64,000 bases of DNA from Polytrichum commune (taxonomy: Eukaryota > Streptophyta > Polytrichopsida > Polytrichales > Polytrichaceae): NCBI GenBank assembly GCA_950295325.1, contig OX485808.1, positions 1,118,501-1,182,500 of the forward strand, given 5' to 3'. A program made the translations under genes and the position numbers. This document shows, piece by piece, positions 31,026-42,230 of the stretch. Within the stretch, counting starts at the first letter, position 1, and the number at the start of each line of letters is the position of its first letter. Under the pieces are notes generated by a model, which did no database searches, was not told the origin of the DNA, and saw only the letters and a program-made list of their open reading frames with translations.

Positions 31026-33917
31026 ATGGCAGAACCATCCAAGGAAGGGAGAAAGAGAGGAGCTTTGCCTATGGAACCTCTCTCATTTGATGAGATGTCG
31101 GAAGAGTTTAAGGAAAAAGTTAGAGAGAAAGAGTCTCATCTCAAATCAGCGGGGTTGTGGGAGTTTGTCACTCAATTGGAGATCCCCTGGCCATGGCCTG
31201 CTGATTTGTCAGAGTTTGTGCTATCAGCCGGAGCGAGCAATTTTCAGGAGGTGCGAGTGCGCAACCAGCTGATCCGGTTGGAGACGGAGGCGATAGCCCA
31301 AGTGACCACCTTGCCTGGAGTCGACAGCGGCTCTGTGGCGGAGGCATGCAGGGCAATTGACGCTCCAGAGTGGGGAGTAGTCTTCGAAGATGGCCAGTTA
31401 GCGTTCAATGTCAGAAAGCAAGGCTGGGACTTGCAGAAGGCGCTACCACCTTGGCGGAATTGGCTATTGCTCATTCACCAGTGCATTGAGCTCGAGCGAG
31501 ATGGCAATTTTATGGAGCATTGTGTAGTCTGTGCGGCATTGGCAGCTTGGATAAGAGGTACCAAGTTTAATTGGGCGGAGGAAATAAGGTTGAGAATCAA
31601 AGAAGAAGTTGAGAAAGGCAAGTGTCTGAGACCTGTACCCTTGAGATCTGCTGGGTATATAGGTATGTTGTGTCAATTGTCATTTAGCCCTAACATAGCT
31701 TCGGCTACTCGTCGGTCAGTTGCCCCGTTCTTACCTCGACCTACTGGGTTTGTCATGGAGGAGCCCATGCCTCATGTCTATAGCCCTCTCCATAGCCCAG
31801 AACCTCCTGTCATTTTAGAGGAGTATGTGAAGTTGCATGGCGAGAGTCCGAAAGGGCTTGAGTCGAAGGGGTTCTGTCTGCCCTGGAGAGAGGAATCGTC
31901 ATTGCCAGCCCAGAGGCAAATTGTAGAGACAGAGTGGCTAGAAAGGATGGCAAAAGTCATGCAAGAGCTAGAGGATCAAAAGAAGTTAGTTGAGAGCCAG
32001 CAAGGGGAGTTAAACCTAGTTAGTGGAAAGGCATCTCAATTGGCTAAGGAGAATGTCGTATTGACCAAGTCTGTCCAAAAGTTGTCAGATAGGCTTCTCC
32101 AGTCGGATAGTGAACAGCAAAAATGGCAAGTAAAATATAGTGAGGCCGAATCTCTTATCAGTCAGTTGATGAAGGAAAAAGAAAATTGGGAGAAAAGTAA
32201 ACGTGATTTTACCCAGGAGAAGTCTGAGTGGCTAAACCTTAGAGAAAGACAAGAACGGGCTATAGCCACCAAGTCAGCTAAAGTCAAGAGCTTAGAAGCT
32301 CAGGTACGAGCCTTTTTGACAGATGAGAAAGCAGTAATTGATATGCAGCAGCGGGTTAATAGTCTGAAGTCGTTGTCAGAGGCACAATCTGATGTGGTAG
32401 AATCCCTGAAGAGAAAAGTCGAGAGGCTGAAGTCAGGAATATGGGCCATAGAGAGTGTGTGTCCACCCTTTAACAGTCTGTACAAGAATTATGAGTTGCA
32501 GAGAGACATTTTTCTCATTGTGTATGGCCTGAGATCGTCTCAAGTGTTAGAGTCTGTAGAATTTGAGCGATTATGGGAGGAAGCTGTCAGTGAGGGCCAT
32601 GAGAATCTTTTGACAGAAATCCTAGTGAGAGGTGAGCTTAAATTACAAGACTTATTCAAAGGATTTCAGATTATTGCCGATTTGGGAGTTCATGTCTTTC
32701 TGTACTACAGTCAGTTGGAATTGTCTCTAAGTAGTAAGAGGCGATTAGTCTCTGTGGCGGAGGCAAGTCAGCCTACTCGCCTTGTCAATCTCCAGCAAGG
32801 GAATCAAGCTGTTGGGACAGCTATGGCGATTTGCCCACCTCTTTTGCTACAGCCCTGGCAGACTGAGCTTGCACGGCTGAAGGCCAGTTTGGGTAATGAC
32901 ACCTACCTACAGTCCGTCATGTATGCGGCTTCGGAGAGGGTGGCGATCGGCAAGCACCTAGACATTGGAGCTGGTCAATATCAGCTCAAATTTGATCAGA
33001 TGAGTGAGCGATTGGCGAGGAGTTTACAGGCTATCGCCCAGTCGGGAGGACGAATTCAGGTGCAGTTACAGAATCAAGTCACATTTTTCCTGCCCCCGGC
33101 GAGTCTGGTGCAGAGGGCATTGCAATCGACCAAGAGGCCACCGATTTCACCTTTGGCGCATCAGTACTTAGGCAACTATGCAGCATTGTTCGACTTTGAC
33201 ATTGAGGAGCCGATTCCCAGCTGGAAGGCATTTGACTGGATCTTCGAAGACGTAGGCTTGTCGAGGCAAATTAGCACTCGACCGGAAGAAGCACATGACG
33301 TCGTCTACAGGAGGATTTGCCATGGATGGAGTCCGACGCCTCCTGTGACTGTGACCAATGACCCGAGGTTCTGCAATTGCCAGAGGCGCTGGAAGTGGCC
33401 GCCTCATGCCTTGATCGACAACTTGGAGTACAATTGGCCTCTTGTACCTGGGAATTTCATGACGTCTCAAGACTGCTATGAGTCTTACATGCAGTTCTCA
33501 TACGAGCACAGGGAGCATCAAGACCCAGTGTGCTTCCGAGCGGCTATTTTCGCGGCAATTCTGGGATTTTGGTGTAAGAAGTATGATTTCGTGTATAATG
33601 TGAATCTGCTGAGTAAGGCTAATCGCGAGGCGATGTTCTTAACGAAAATCAATTATAACTCAGCAAGATGGTACCGTTGCTTGGAGGCTATGTGCGCTAC
33701 CTATTTCATTATCGGGCCTCACCACAGTTTGGTGAACGAATTTGGGGCCACTCGCTATGGAGTGATCAGTCGAGCCTTGAAGAATCAGAGGCTGACGCTC
33801 AATACGGTGATTCCGCAAGAGGAGGTAATGGCCCCAGGATACATAGAAGATTATGGCCCATCATCACAAAGACAATACAAGAAGCTGGGCCCAGACGGTA
33901 AGCGGTTGAAGAGATAG
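31026..33917 (+). CDS. Additional retrotransposon ORF between pol and 3' LTR (963 aa), unknown function
   Basis: It starts at ATG 31026 and is uninterrupted to TAG at 33915-33917, ending 36 bases before the 3' LTR. Three parts are visible. Residues about 55-225 (WPADLSEFVLSAGASNFQEV, LPPWRNWLLLIHQCIELERD, AALAAWIRGTKFNWAEEIR) resemble, from memory, the 'putative plant transposon protein' domain seen in plant LTR elements. Residues about 300-470 form a long charged coiled coil (AKVMQELEDQKKLVESQQGE, LRERQERAIATKSAKVKSLE). Residues 480-963 form a mostly globular region I do not recognise (AIFAAILGFWCKKYDFVYN, RWYRCLEAMCATYFIIGPHH). No signal peptide, clear membrane span or enzyme motif is visible, so an envelope-like role is not supported by sequence. 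It occupies the place where Athila elements carry their env-like ORF. Its integrity contrasts with the broken gag-pol. Confidence 0.9.
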   Translation: MAEPSKEGRKRGALPMEPLSFDEMSEEFKEKVREKESHLKSAGLWEFVTQLEIPWPWPADLSEFVLSAGASNFQEVRVRNQLIRLETEAIAQVTTLPGVDSGSVAEACRAIDAPEWGVVFEDGQLAFNVRKQGWDLQKALPPWRNWLLLIHQCIELERDGNFMEHCVVCAALAAWIRGTKFNWAEEIRLRIKEEVEKGKCLRPVPLRSAGYIGMLCQLSFSPNIASATRRSVAPFLPRPTGFVMEEPMPHVYSPLHSPEPPVILEEYVKLHGESPKGLESKGFCLPWREESSLPAQRQIVETEWLERMAKVMQELEDQKKLVESQQGELNLVSGKASQLAKENVVLTKSVQKLSDRLLQSDSEQQKWQVKYSEAESLISQLMKEKENWEKSKRDFTQEKSEWLNLRERQERAIATKSAKVKSLEAQVRAFLTDEKAVIDMQQRVNSLKSLSEAQSDVVESLKRKVERLKSGIWAIESVCPPFNSLYKNYELQRDIFLIVYGLRSSQVLESVEFERLWEEAVSEGHENLLTEILVRGELKLQDLFKGFQIIADLGVHVFLYYSQLELSLSSKRRLVSVAEASQPTRLVNLQQGNQAVGTAMAICPPLLLQPWQTELARLKASLGNDTYLQSVMYAASERVAIGKHLDIGAGQYQLKFDQMSERLARSLQAIAQSGGRIQVQLQNQVTFFLPPASLVQRALQSTKRPPISPLAHQYLGNYAALFDFDIEEPIPSWKAFDWIFEDVGLSRQISTRPEEAHDVVYRRICHGWSPTPPVTVTNDPRFCNCQRRWKWPPHALIDNLEYNWPLVPGNFMTSQDCYESYMQFSYEHREHQDPVCFRAAIFAAILGFWCKKYDFVYNVNLLSKANREAMFLTKINYNSARWYRCLEAMCATYFIIGPHHSLVNEFGATRYGVISRALKNQRLTLNTVIPQEEVMAPGYIEDYGPSSQRQYKKLGPDGKRLKR

Positions 33918-33934
33918 AGTTTTGCGGGACGCAA

Positions 33935-33953
33935 AAAGATAAGCGTGGGGCTA
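33935..33953 (+). other. Polypurine tract region of the 14.7-kb element
   Basis: AAAAAGATAAGCGTGGGGC, followed by TA, directly precedes the 3' LTR. Its position and purine richness fit the plus-strand primer. Confidence 0.6.
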
Positions 33954-35836
33954 TGTAAAACCATTTTTTTGGCTATCGCCTAGCCGAAGTTGGCCATTTT
34001 CAAAATTTGATGAGATTCATCCGGCTATTAGCCACTGGAGGTCATCCAGTGTGAAAAGGAAGGGCTATCGCCGTTGCGGAGACGGTTACAAGGCTAACCG
34101 ACTGTCTCTCTCCCTTGGCGCTATGAGGAGAGGACAGCCGAGATGGAAGACAGGCTATTTTCACTTTTAGAAATCAGGCATAGTCTCTTAGCGGAAGCAA
34201 TAGGCTTTTCAAAGCACCAACTCTCGGTGATCGAGGTTGGATGGCTATTAGGCAGCTAAATCAAAATTTAGCAGAGTAGGCAAGTATGTCGAAGCCGTGA
34301 GATGCGGACTTCGGTAGAACCAGAACTTGGACATTGAATTAAAATTGTAATTTCAGTGCTATAATCTTGATGTAATTGGAAGAGTCAAATTGTGATGTGT
34401 GTGAGTATGAGCAATATTCGAGAAGTCGAGGTCTTGTCTTGATGATGTGAGAATCTGTGGGTTGAATGTAAGTCAGGCGAGTAGTCTGATGAGAAACGTC
34501 AGAGAGAGAGAAGTAAAGTCTGTTTTGTCAAAGCCGGAAGCGAAAGATAGATCGGGCGATAGGCGGATAAAAGAGAAAAGTTTGAGTGATAGTCTGAAAG
34601 AGTAGCGTCTGGAGAGTTCGGCATTGTCTAAGAACACTGGCAATAATCTGTGGAGGGCAATGGCCGAGAGCATACAGAATAGTCCGAAGGGCAAGAAGAC
34701 TCAGTGAGGTTGTGAGAGCCTCGTGTCTATATCAGTGAGTGTACCTTGGGTGATCGCCTGAGAGATTACAAAATCATGTAAAATCTGAAATGGGAAGTAA
34801 AAGTCTTGGCGATAAGCAAGAGCATATTCGCCGTGATCTGAGAGTCTGTGAGAAGAAGACGCGTTGCTTGAGAGGGGCGATCGCCTGTTCATGAACAAAA
34901 TGACCATATCATCAGCAGTAGACTGAAGTCAGAGAGAGAGTGTGAAAGGAGAGGAAAGAGGCCAATAATCTGAGAAGGAACGGCTATATGAGAGAAGCTT
35001 GTGAGGAGCGAGGCCATTACCAGAGAAAGATTAAGTGGCCATAGCCATTAGTAAAGGCGGAAGCCCAAGAGTCAAAGATAGACGTTACCCGGCAGTTACC
35101 TAGGTAAGAGTATAGCCTGGGTAGGGCCATTAAACAGAGAGAGAAAGGGGAGGAGTGGTCAGTAACAGGTAGGCTATAGGCTGCCAGGACGTTACCAAAA
35201 GGAGGAGACATTACCATCAAAGAGTAAGATTATACCTTGTGCAAGTTCTCAGTAAACAACAGCAGACTAAAGCCTTAACACATGATATCGCCTAGCCTGT
35301 CGTGCGCTGTTTTATGTATTGACAATGTGGATGTTTTTGAGATGAGTTGCCAGGTTCACCGGATAAGTGGAGGTGATGGCTATTAGCTCTGCGACACTTG
35401 CATGATGGTTGTAAGTTGATTAAAGAAAGAACTAAATTGTTGAATTACCGCAATTGTGATTTATGATAAGCAAAGACTATGCGGATACAAAAAGACATTA
35501 CCCCGGACTTTGTCCTGACTATGAGCCATTGACCACTTGCCAAGCTTCTGAGCTTCACGACTGAATTAGGTCCGAGCTTTAGAGTGGTAGCACCTACCCT
35601 GGAAATAGGACAGACAACACTCACTACGGAACCATCACGAATGAATTAATAAAAGGAAGAGAAAAGAATGGGATAAGTTAACATTGAAGAGAGTAAAGAA
35701 TGAGAATCACCCTAAAATGTTATTAGGAACCTTAATCCAATGTGACATTAACCCTTATAGACACTAGCTCAGTCTTCCTGGAGACCTTGTTCCCTGGGTT
35801 TTTTGTGGTTTTAAGACATAGCAAAAACTTACTACA
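33954..35836 (+). mobile_element. 3' LTR of the 14.7-kb element (1883 bp)
   Basis: Same length and, in every line compared, the same sequence as 21158-23040. It is followed by target duplication GCCCA (35837-35841) and then duplicated segment B. Confidence 0.95.
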
Positions 35837-35841
35837 GCCCA

Positions 35842-36800
35842 TAACTTATTGGAATCAATAGGAGATAAGATTGTACAAGTATTGATACCTATTCTAAGGC
35901 ATATGAACAATGTTTGGAGTGAGGTGGGTTTATGCTCTCCTTGCTTTGTTTTTTTATTGATTTTTTTATCTTCATTGGTTCACACAAATAATATGGGATA
36001 ATTCTTATCCCTCTTCATACTAGCATATTAGTCTTATTCTAACCTCATTATTTTTTATGCCTCTTTCATTATATTTCTATTTCCTACAATCAATCTAATG
36101 TTCTACCCTCTACAGTTAATGATTAATACATGTTTGTCAAAAGAGAAAACACAGTCAAATATGTGGAAAAAGTGCTCCAGGATACTAAAACCATAATGTT
36201 TTTGGTCAAATGCCTAAAAAGAAGGAGAAAAATATTGTTTAGATTGGTTTAAATGTAGAGTTTTCTTGGAAAAAAATTGTCAACATAAATTACTTGCCTC
36301 TATAAATTAATGTGTTTTCAAATCCTTATGACGTTCTCCTTCACAAAATTCAAAGTTAATTCATATTTTCATAATTTCACTTAAAATTATGCACGGTAAT
36401 GGAATTATGTACACTGATACAAATCAATGCTCTTTGGAACACCTACAATGAACACACTTGTCATCCATGTCAATGGACCACGGTCCAAATGACTAGCTCT
36501 TTTAATAATGTGAGCCATCATGTTGAAGAAGGCACCTCATGAGGTGATCACTGTTGGTCAATATTTGTGTAGTTTTAAAAATAGTCATTTATGTGGAGTT
36601 GGCCCCATGTTTGTTTTAGTATAGGTTTAGTATGGCAACAGTGCCCTATTGGTGATGGCTTTAGTAGTTAACTACTTTCATTTATGTAGGTGTGTCAATG
36701 ACCCACTTGTTTACCTACCATCGACGGTTCACCACAAGCTACTACCCCAAGGAGGATATATCAAATCTTGTGATTGGAAGTGACTAGGATTTAACCTCAA
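35842..36800. other. Non-coding duplicated spacer (copy B)
   Basis: Counterpart of 7561-8500. No gene seen. Confidence 0.6.
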
Positions 36801-36970
36801 TATAGTCTAACCTCGTTAATACGACACTCGTTTATACAACACCCTTGATATTATGACACATTTTTGCGAGACCAAATTTTTAAGTTCAAAACTCCCTCTT
36901 TTATACGACTACGACATTCGATAATGCGACATTTAAAATCTCCGTTTTGTCATATTAAAGAGGTAGTTAA
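36801..36970. mobile_element. pogo/Emigrant-like MITE (copy B)
   Basis: Duplicate of 8509-8677 with the same ends (TAGTCTAACCTCGTTAATA and GAGGTAGTTAA). It predates the duplication. Confidence 0.7.
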
Positions 36971-38267
36971 CATTCAATTTTTTTTTCATCTATATCATGT
37001 ACATCTAAAATACATCCATTTTCACTTGGAAACTACTTGGGAACTTTAGTTATCATTAGGAACTTAATGAGAATTAAGGTAACCAATGTAAAATTGTCTA
37101 TGTCTCCTCCTCCAAATTGTTATGTTTTTGGCTACTCATTAAAGCTTACACATAAGATTTCATGTTTATTATTGAATGTCCACGAAGGAACGTTCTATCT
37201 TTGTTTCATTCTAGAAATCTTGTACATCTAGTCTAGATCTAGACGGGATTCACCTTCTTAATTGATTACCAATGTGTGAAAGGGTGAGGAAATTACTGCC
37301 TACAAGTGTCTTTCATTCACCCAACAAAGAAGCCCTAAAATAGTACACAAACCATAAGTTACTATTTTAAGACATTTGGACACTAGATTTAGATTCAAAG
37401 ATCCCAAATTAGTCTAGTCCAAATTATTTGAGATGAAACTACCAAAATATATAAGGGACAAGTTTTTATGTTGGATGGATGAGAGGCATTTTACTTTCTA
37501 CATTCTTACATTACAAGGTAAAAGCCGGATTCACATATAGATTGCTTCAAAGCCCTCTACTTACACATGTGGTATGCAATGAGTTGGTGGCTAAAGTGCT
37601 GGAGTGGAGCTACGACATTTGATGCTCGAAATCCTTGGCCGGCACCTCTTGGCGTCTCATCTTGTAGGTGAAAAGGGCCTACCCATATGTTAGACTTGAT
37701 TTTAATTGAATGTAGATGATTATTCATTTTTTGAAATTTACCACTAAAATTTACTACTAGTTTAGGGTTTGAAATTACAGCAAATTCCGTAGACTTGAAA
37801 TTACTATGTCAAAAAATAACTTTGGTAAGTACTAAAAACAAGATTAACGTTTGCATACAAGAATATATTTGTGTCAAGAGCCATCATAACTAGTTTGTCA
37901 TAAAATGTAAGGTAGACCCAAACAATCCGACAAGGTCAACAATAGGAGGAGGTTTGTGTCAAAGGGGGCATATGACCCATAGAACACAACCCAAACAACA
38001 TTTTTTGGACTAGCTAGGAACCATGGACCAAGTTTTAAACAGTAGTTAAAATGGTTTTTTTGTGTTTAAATAGCTATTTTTTGTGTTCAAAAGAGCCATG
38101 AAATGTACTAGTGGTACTTGACCGTGCTTGCGCCCTCTATGTAGATCTAAATTTCCAAAAAAACATGTGGCCATTTTGCATATTTATTTTACACACAAGG
38201 AGTGGAGTTTACAAGAATATAAAATGGAGTTCCAATTGAGGATAAAGAGCAAGTGCAAAACATACCC
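36971..38267. other. Non-coding duplicated spacer (copy B)
   Basis: No convincing gene. 37977-38267 is kept only in this copy. The short ORFs at 36864-37231 overlap the MITE and AT-rich DNA and look accidental. Confidence 0.5.
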
Positions 38268-38830
38268 CCTTTCCCTTGAGGTCCAAGACTAAACTAGCGG
38301 ATGATAGTGGAGAGGTACACAAAACCAAATAGATTTGTTGGCGATTCAATTCCTAGCCATGTAATCTTCTCTCTAATTGATGGAAAAAGTAGCCAGGTGG
38401 CCACACACCTCCTGTGTTCCCCTCAAAAAAGAAACCAACAAAAACCCCTTTTCCCTTAAGGTCCAAGACTAAACTACCGAATGATAGTGGAGAGGTACAC
38501 AAAACCAAATAAATTTGTTGGCAGTTCAATTCCTAGCCATGTAATCTTCTCTCTAATTGATGGAAAAAGTAGCCAGGTGGCCACACACTTCCTGTGTTCC
38601 CCTCAAAAAAGAAACAAAAAAAAACCCCTTTCCCTTAAGGTCCAAGACTAAACTACCGAATGATAGTGGAGAGGTACACAAAACCAAATAAATTTGTTAG
38701 CGGTTCAATTCCTAGCCATGTAATCTTCTCTCTACTTGATGGAAAAAGTAGCCAGGTGGCCACACACCTCCTGTGTTCCCCTATTTAAAAAAATAATTTA
38801 AAATTTAAAAAATTTAAAAAAAAAACCCTT
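38268..38830 (+). mobile_element. tRNA-derived SINE, three tandem units (copy B)
   Basis: Units start near 38268, 38450 and 38630, each about 180 bases: head CCCTTAAGGTCCAAGAC, box A TAGTGGAGAGG, box B (first unit mutated to GATTCAATTCC), body, then A-rich tail. The next head follows directly. Copy A has two units, the first headless. Confidence 0.75.
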
Positions 38831-39669
38831 TCCTACTAGTGTTTCCTAGTAACGTTCGGACAATAAGCTCTTGCAAGCTGTGTTGCAGATGGGGCATTTC
38901 TAACAAATCTGCAGTTGCTTTCTCAGCTTCTTGGTTACTCGTGGATACTAGGTCTGGATACTAGGTCTGAGCAAGGATGGGACAGAAATTCAAGTTACAG
39001 AAGCTGTTCCTTGCTGCAAAAAAATTAGGTTATCAGAACCTCTGATCTAATCATCACTACAATCTTCACCTTAGGAGTAATAATTACCTGGCCACTTGCA
39101 ACCACTTATTCGTCTGCAAAACATTGACAAATTTTATGATTTCTGTGCAGATATATATATTGACAGATTCAAAATATTCACAAATATCATACATCTGTAG
39201 TCAACATCAACACAGTACAAATTACTTCGGTGGCGCCAATGAACAAGTGATTATTCTAGGAATTTCTATCTAACTTCACTGAATATACCAATTAGTGAGT
39301 GTGGTACTAATTCAAGTCACACGCAGGATCAAGTCAAATCATAAACTTACTGAAAGCTGAAGTTGCGTAAAGGAATTCAGTATCACCTTCAATGATTTCC
39401 CACACTCACTAATTGGTATATTTAGTGTAGTTATTACTTCAACAGTTGCCATGCCAAGCTAAGCTAAACTGAGCTAACTAGAATCTGTTCTTACGATAGA
39501 CATGCCATAGAAACTCAGGGACATTCAAACAATTTGACCATACATATTAAACATCAGAGGTAAGTTAATCAAGTACTCCCGTCCTGCATCTGGAAGTCTC
39601 TAGAGAAATGTTACGTAACCAAAAGCCTTACAACTTTAAAAAGGCAAGCTGGGATGCAATATGAGGGTT
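38831..39669. other. Duplicated sequence downstream of the small gene (copy B)
   Basis: Counterpart of 10000-10834. Nothing coding seen. Confidence 0.4.
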
Positions 39670-40020
39670 TTATTTTGTTAGGTGAAAGAACTCTTGGAAT
39701 TTTAACAGAGACCTTCTTAACAGAGAACTTTTTGACGAAGCTCCGGGCAAACTTCGTGGTTTCTTTATGAAGTTGAGCTTCCCGTCCACACAACTAACTG
39801 TAATGACTTCAGAGTCTGCCAAGTCATCTGATGAAACTATCCATTGATCTGATGAAACTATCGATACAATGACATATTCTCGGTATTCGGCATTTGTATC
39901 AAATCTACAATTGAAAGAATCCCCATCACTTATTTCGGCTATTTGGGAATAAACTCCGCCAAGGCCTTCCTTCAGTGTGAGACGATAACCTGAATGATTA
40001 ACAATCCTTGTTGACAACAT
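39670..40020 (-). CDS. Small conserved plant-type protein of unknown function, copy B (117 aa)
   Basis: It starts at ATG 40020 (MLSTRIVNHSGYRLTLKEG), after the same acceptor-like TTTTCAG as copy A, and is open to the end. The N-terminus, the ISDGDSF and YREYVIVS segments and the basic tail (SKSSLLRRSLLKFQEFFHL) are kept. The middle differs much from copy A: GVYSQIAEISDGDSFNCRFD against GVYSLLAEISDGDSFTCSVD, and VSSDDLADSEVITVSCVDGK against LSSDEMIDNVVITISCVNEK. It has one GASS unit instead of six. Neighbouring non-coding DNA is almost the same in both copies, so the differences are concentrated in the coding core. Both frames remain open, which argues that the gene is or was expressed. Confidence 0.6.
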   Translation of the reverse strand: MLSTRIVNHSGYRLTLKEGLGGVYSQIAEISDGDSFNCRFDTNAEYREYVIVSIVSSDQWIVSSDDLADSEVITVSCVDGKLNFIKKPRSLPGASSKSSLLRRSLLKFQEFFHLTK

Positions 40021-41084
40021 TTTCCGCCACAGCCTGAAAACTGCAAATGAGCAAATAGATGAAAAAAACACTTTAAGATCGAGATGGATTAATCAATTCT
40101 GTTAGATACACTAGAACACAGACCCAATATAAACATTCCATTGGCATTCAGGACACAATAGCATTGGACGAGAAATATATCTGTACCTTAAAGGATCTTC
40201 CCACACATTCTGTTAAGCGCTCACAGGTACTTCCTTCTTTTCTAAGTGATGAATATTGGATGGAATGAGAGCTTCTGCATAATGTGTGCCTCATTCACAA
40301 GATTACATTAGCAAAGTTGTATGGATTTCATTTCTTCATATACCTCTTTCTCTGGTTTGTGATGTGCTTCAATTATTAACAAATCCTACAGCCTTAAGTT
40401 TCATGTGAGGTAAACATAGCACCTGCTAATCATAACTTGAAAGAAGTGTCATGGTGAAGAAAGGAACAAGACAGAGGGTCGATCGTAAGACGTTGCAAAT
40501 CTGGTGTATAAACTCAACACACTTTAAACTAATGTAACTATCTAGAGGATTAGTCTCTTGATTGAGGATAGGTCACATACATAGGAAGCAACCTTAACGT
40601 AGGAATACAAATCTAGGACATTCTATCGCAATCCTATCTTTATGCACTTTGATCAGCGGATAAGTAAAAACCACTCCTATTGCATGATAACAACAGATAT
40701 TGCAAAGACATCAGAAGAGCAGATCCTACATATATTACTTTCTAAATTCCTATCAAAGTGCGTGCATAACAACTCCTGCCATGAGTTTGCTTTATGGAAG
40801 GCCCTAGAAGTTATGGCATCTCGAAGTCATCCTTCAGTATCTGCCATCTAAAACTACAATTCTTTCATATTAAGGTAAGGAAGGAGTACTGGAATTGGTG
40901 TGTGTAGCCAAACCTTGCTTCTCTTCTTGCAAGTAGGGTGGTTGTGCAGAGCAACTTCTGGCTTTTGAGGAACCAAAGCCCTACGACTGCGTACTGTAAC
41001 AACCACAAAGAGATGGGTCTTGAGTGGAAGTTATGTAGTACACATCCTTACTTACCCCACCTTAAGTCTCTAAGATTGAAGGAG
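40021..41084. other. Upstream region of the small gene (copy B)
   Basis: Counterpart of 11255-12300. Probably introns or untranslated exons. A 69-codon plus-strand reading at 40642-40851 is not supported by anything else. Confidence 0.35.
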
Positions 41085-41390
41085 CTAACTCCGGCTCTCG
41101 GGTGTCGACTCTAATTCATCTTGACATGGCCTGAAGTTGACATCATCTTCCCCAAACCCCACAAACTTCAGCCTAATCAAAGCACGGTCGAGAGAGAGAG
41201 AAATCGAACTCTTCGGTAATTGACGCAAAATGCAACAGAATGATTTGCCCGATCTGGCGGTAGAACTCTTAGCACCCTCACCGCAAACAACAAGACGGAA
41301 TTTCAACTTACTGGAGAAAAGTCTGTGGCTGATTTAACCCCTCGAAACACAACCCCGCCTTCTCTTCCTTCCTCAGCTTCGTCGCCATCT
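41085..41390 (-). other. Possible exon/promoter region (copy B)
   Basis: Counterpart of 12311-12640 with the same GTAAGT donor and acidic reading (EEGREGGVVFRGVKSATDFS). A deletion joins it near 41395 to sequence matching 14030 in copy A. Confidence 0.35.
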
Positions 41391-42017
41391 TCAGCAGTTT
41401 TCGGTCGGGTCCAGAAAATCCAACGGGCGGCTGCCCCTGCCCGAATATTCCTTCCCCGAAAAGTTCGTCGGGGGGAACTTAATGTCCTCCCTTTGGCCAG
41501 GCATAGTGTGAAGTCTCCAAAGGCTAAGCCCAAAGTCCAATCCTTTGGCCATGAACGGCCTCTCGACTTGGATGGTCATAGTGTGAAGTCTCCAAAGGCC
41601 AAGCCTAAAGTCCAAACCCATACCATTTGTTAATACCTTCTACTTTCATAACGTATTCATAAGCATTTAAACTAATTAAGTGTGATTGAATGTAGTTAAG
41701 TCTAATTAATTATGAGTAATCCTAATTAAGCCCAAATTAATCATGCCTAATTAATGATAAATGTATTTATTGGATATATCATGACTATGATATTAAAATC
41801 GATATTATATTTAACGTAATAAAAGTTTAAATTTTTAAATTTACGTCCATTTTAAGAATGACAAAGACCCTTTCAATTGTAAGTCACAAAAATTATAACC
41901 TCAATGCTAATGAGGATTTTGTAATATTTTTGACTTCCAAGTCAATTACATGCATTATTGGCGGTTTCACTTTGTTAATGAAATCCAAGTCAATTGCTTA
42001 CTTTCTCAATCGAAGTG

Positions 42018-42063
<46 letters not shown>

Positions 42064-42230
42064 TTGGACCTTGAAGATGAAGTGCACTCAATATGGGATT
42101 TGTGGATAAGTGGCCTTCAAGAATGCAAGGGAAATGGTTTTTTCAAAGTCGGGCTGGCATACAACAATTTTCGGTCAGGTCCAAATAATCTGGATTTCTT
42201 TCTATGTGGTTGCCCCTACCTAAATCTACC
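41391..42230 (+). repeat. Hairpin-family repeat remnants (copy B)
   Basis: 41391-41620 matches the outer end and flank of the copy A hairpin element (GGCGGCTGCCCCTGCCC, CTTAATGTCCTCCC, then the CATAGTGTGAAG tandem). 41640-41830 is an AT-rich centre, and 41840-42230 a complete plus-strand arm with an expanded AT run (42020-42056). The reading is non-coding. Confidence 0.7.

Larger units (their letters stand above)
21158..35836 (+). mobile_element. Complete Ty3/gypsy LTR retrotransposon, 14,679 bp, TSD GCCCA
   Basis: Two 1883-bp LTRs (21158-23040 and 33954-35836) with TG...CA ends bound a PBS, gag, pol, an extra ORF and a purine-rich tract. GCCCA is repeated at 21153-21157 and 35837-35841. Copy A (7552-7556) has a single GCCCA and no element. 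I compared the LTRs line by line and found no difference, so the insertion is very recent. The PBS and the long LTRs resemble Athila/Tat-type elements, but the RT box FLDD is unusual. Gag and pol are interrupted by frame changes and two TGA codons, while the extra ORF is intact. Confidence 0.95.

Noticed and set aside
31026-33917. Envelope glycoprotein
   Set aside because: No signal peptide, clear transmembrane segment or cleavage site; a long coiled coil and a transposon-type domain are seen instead.
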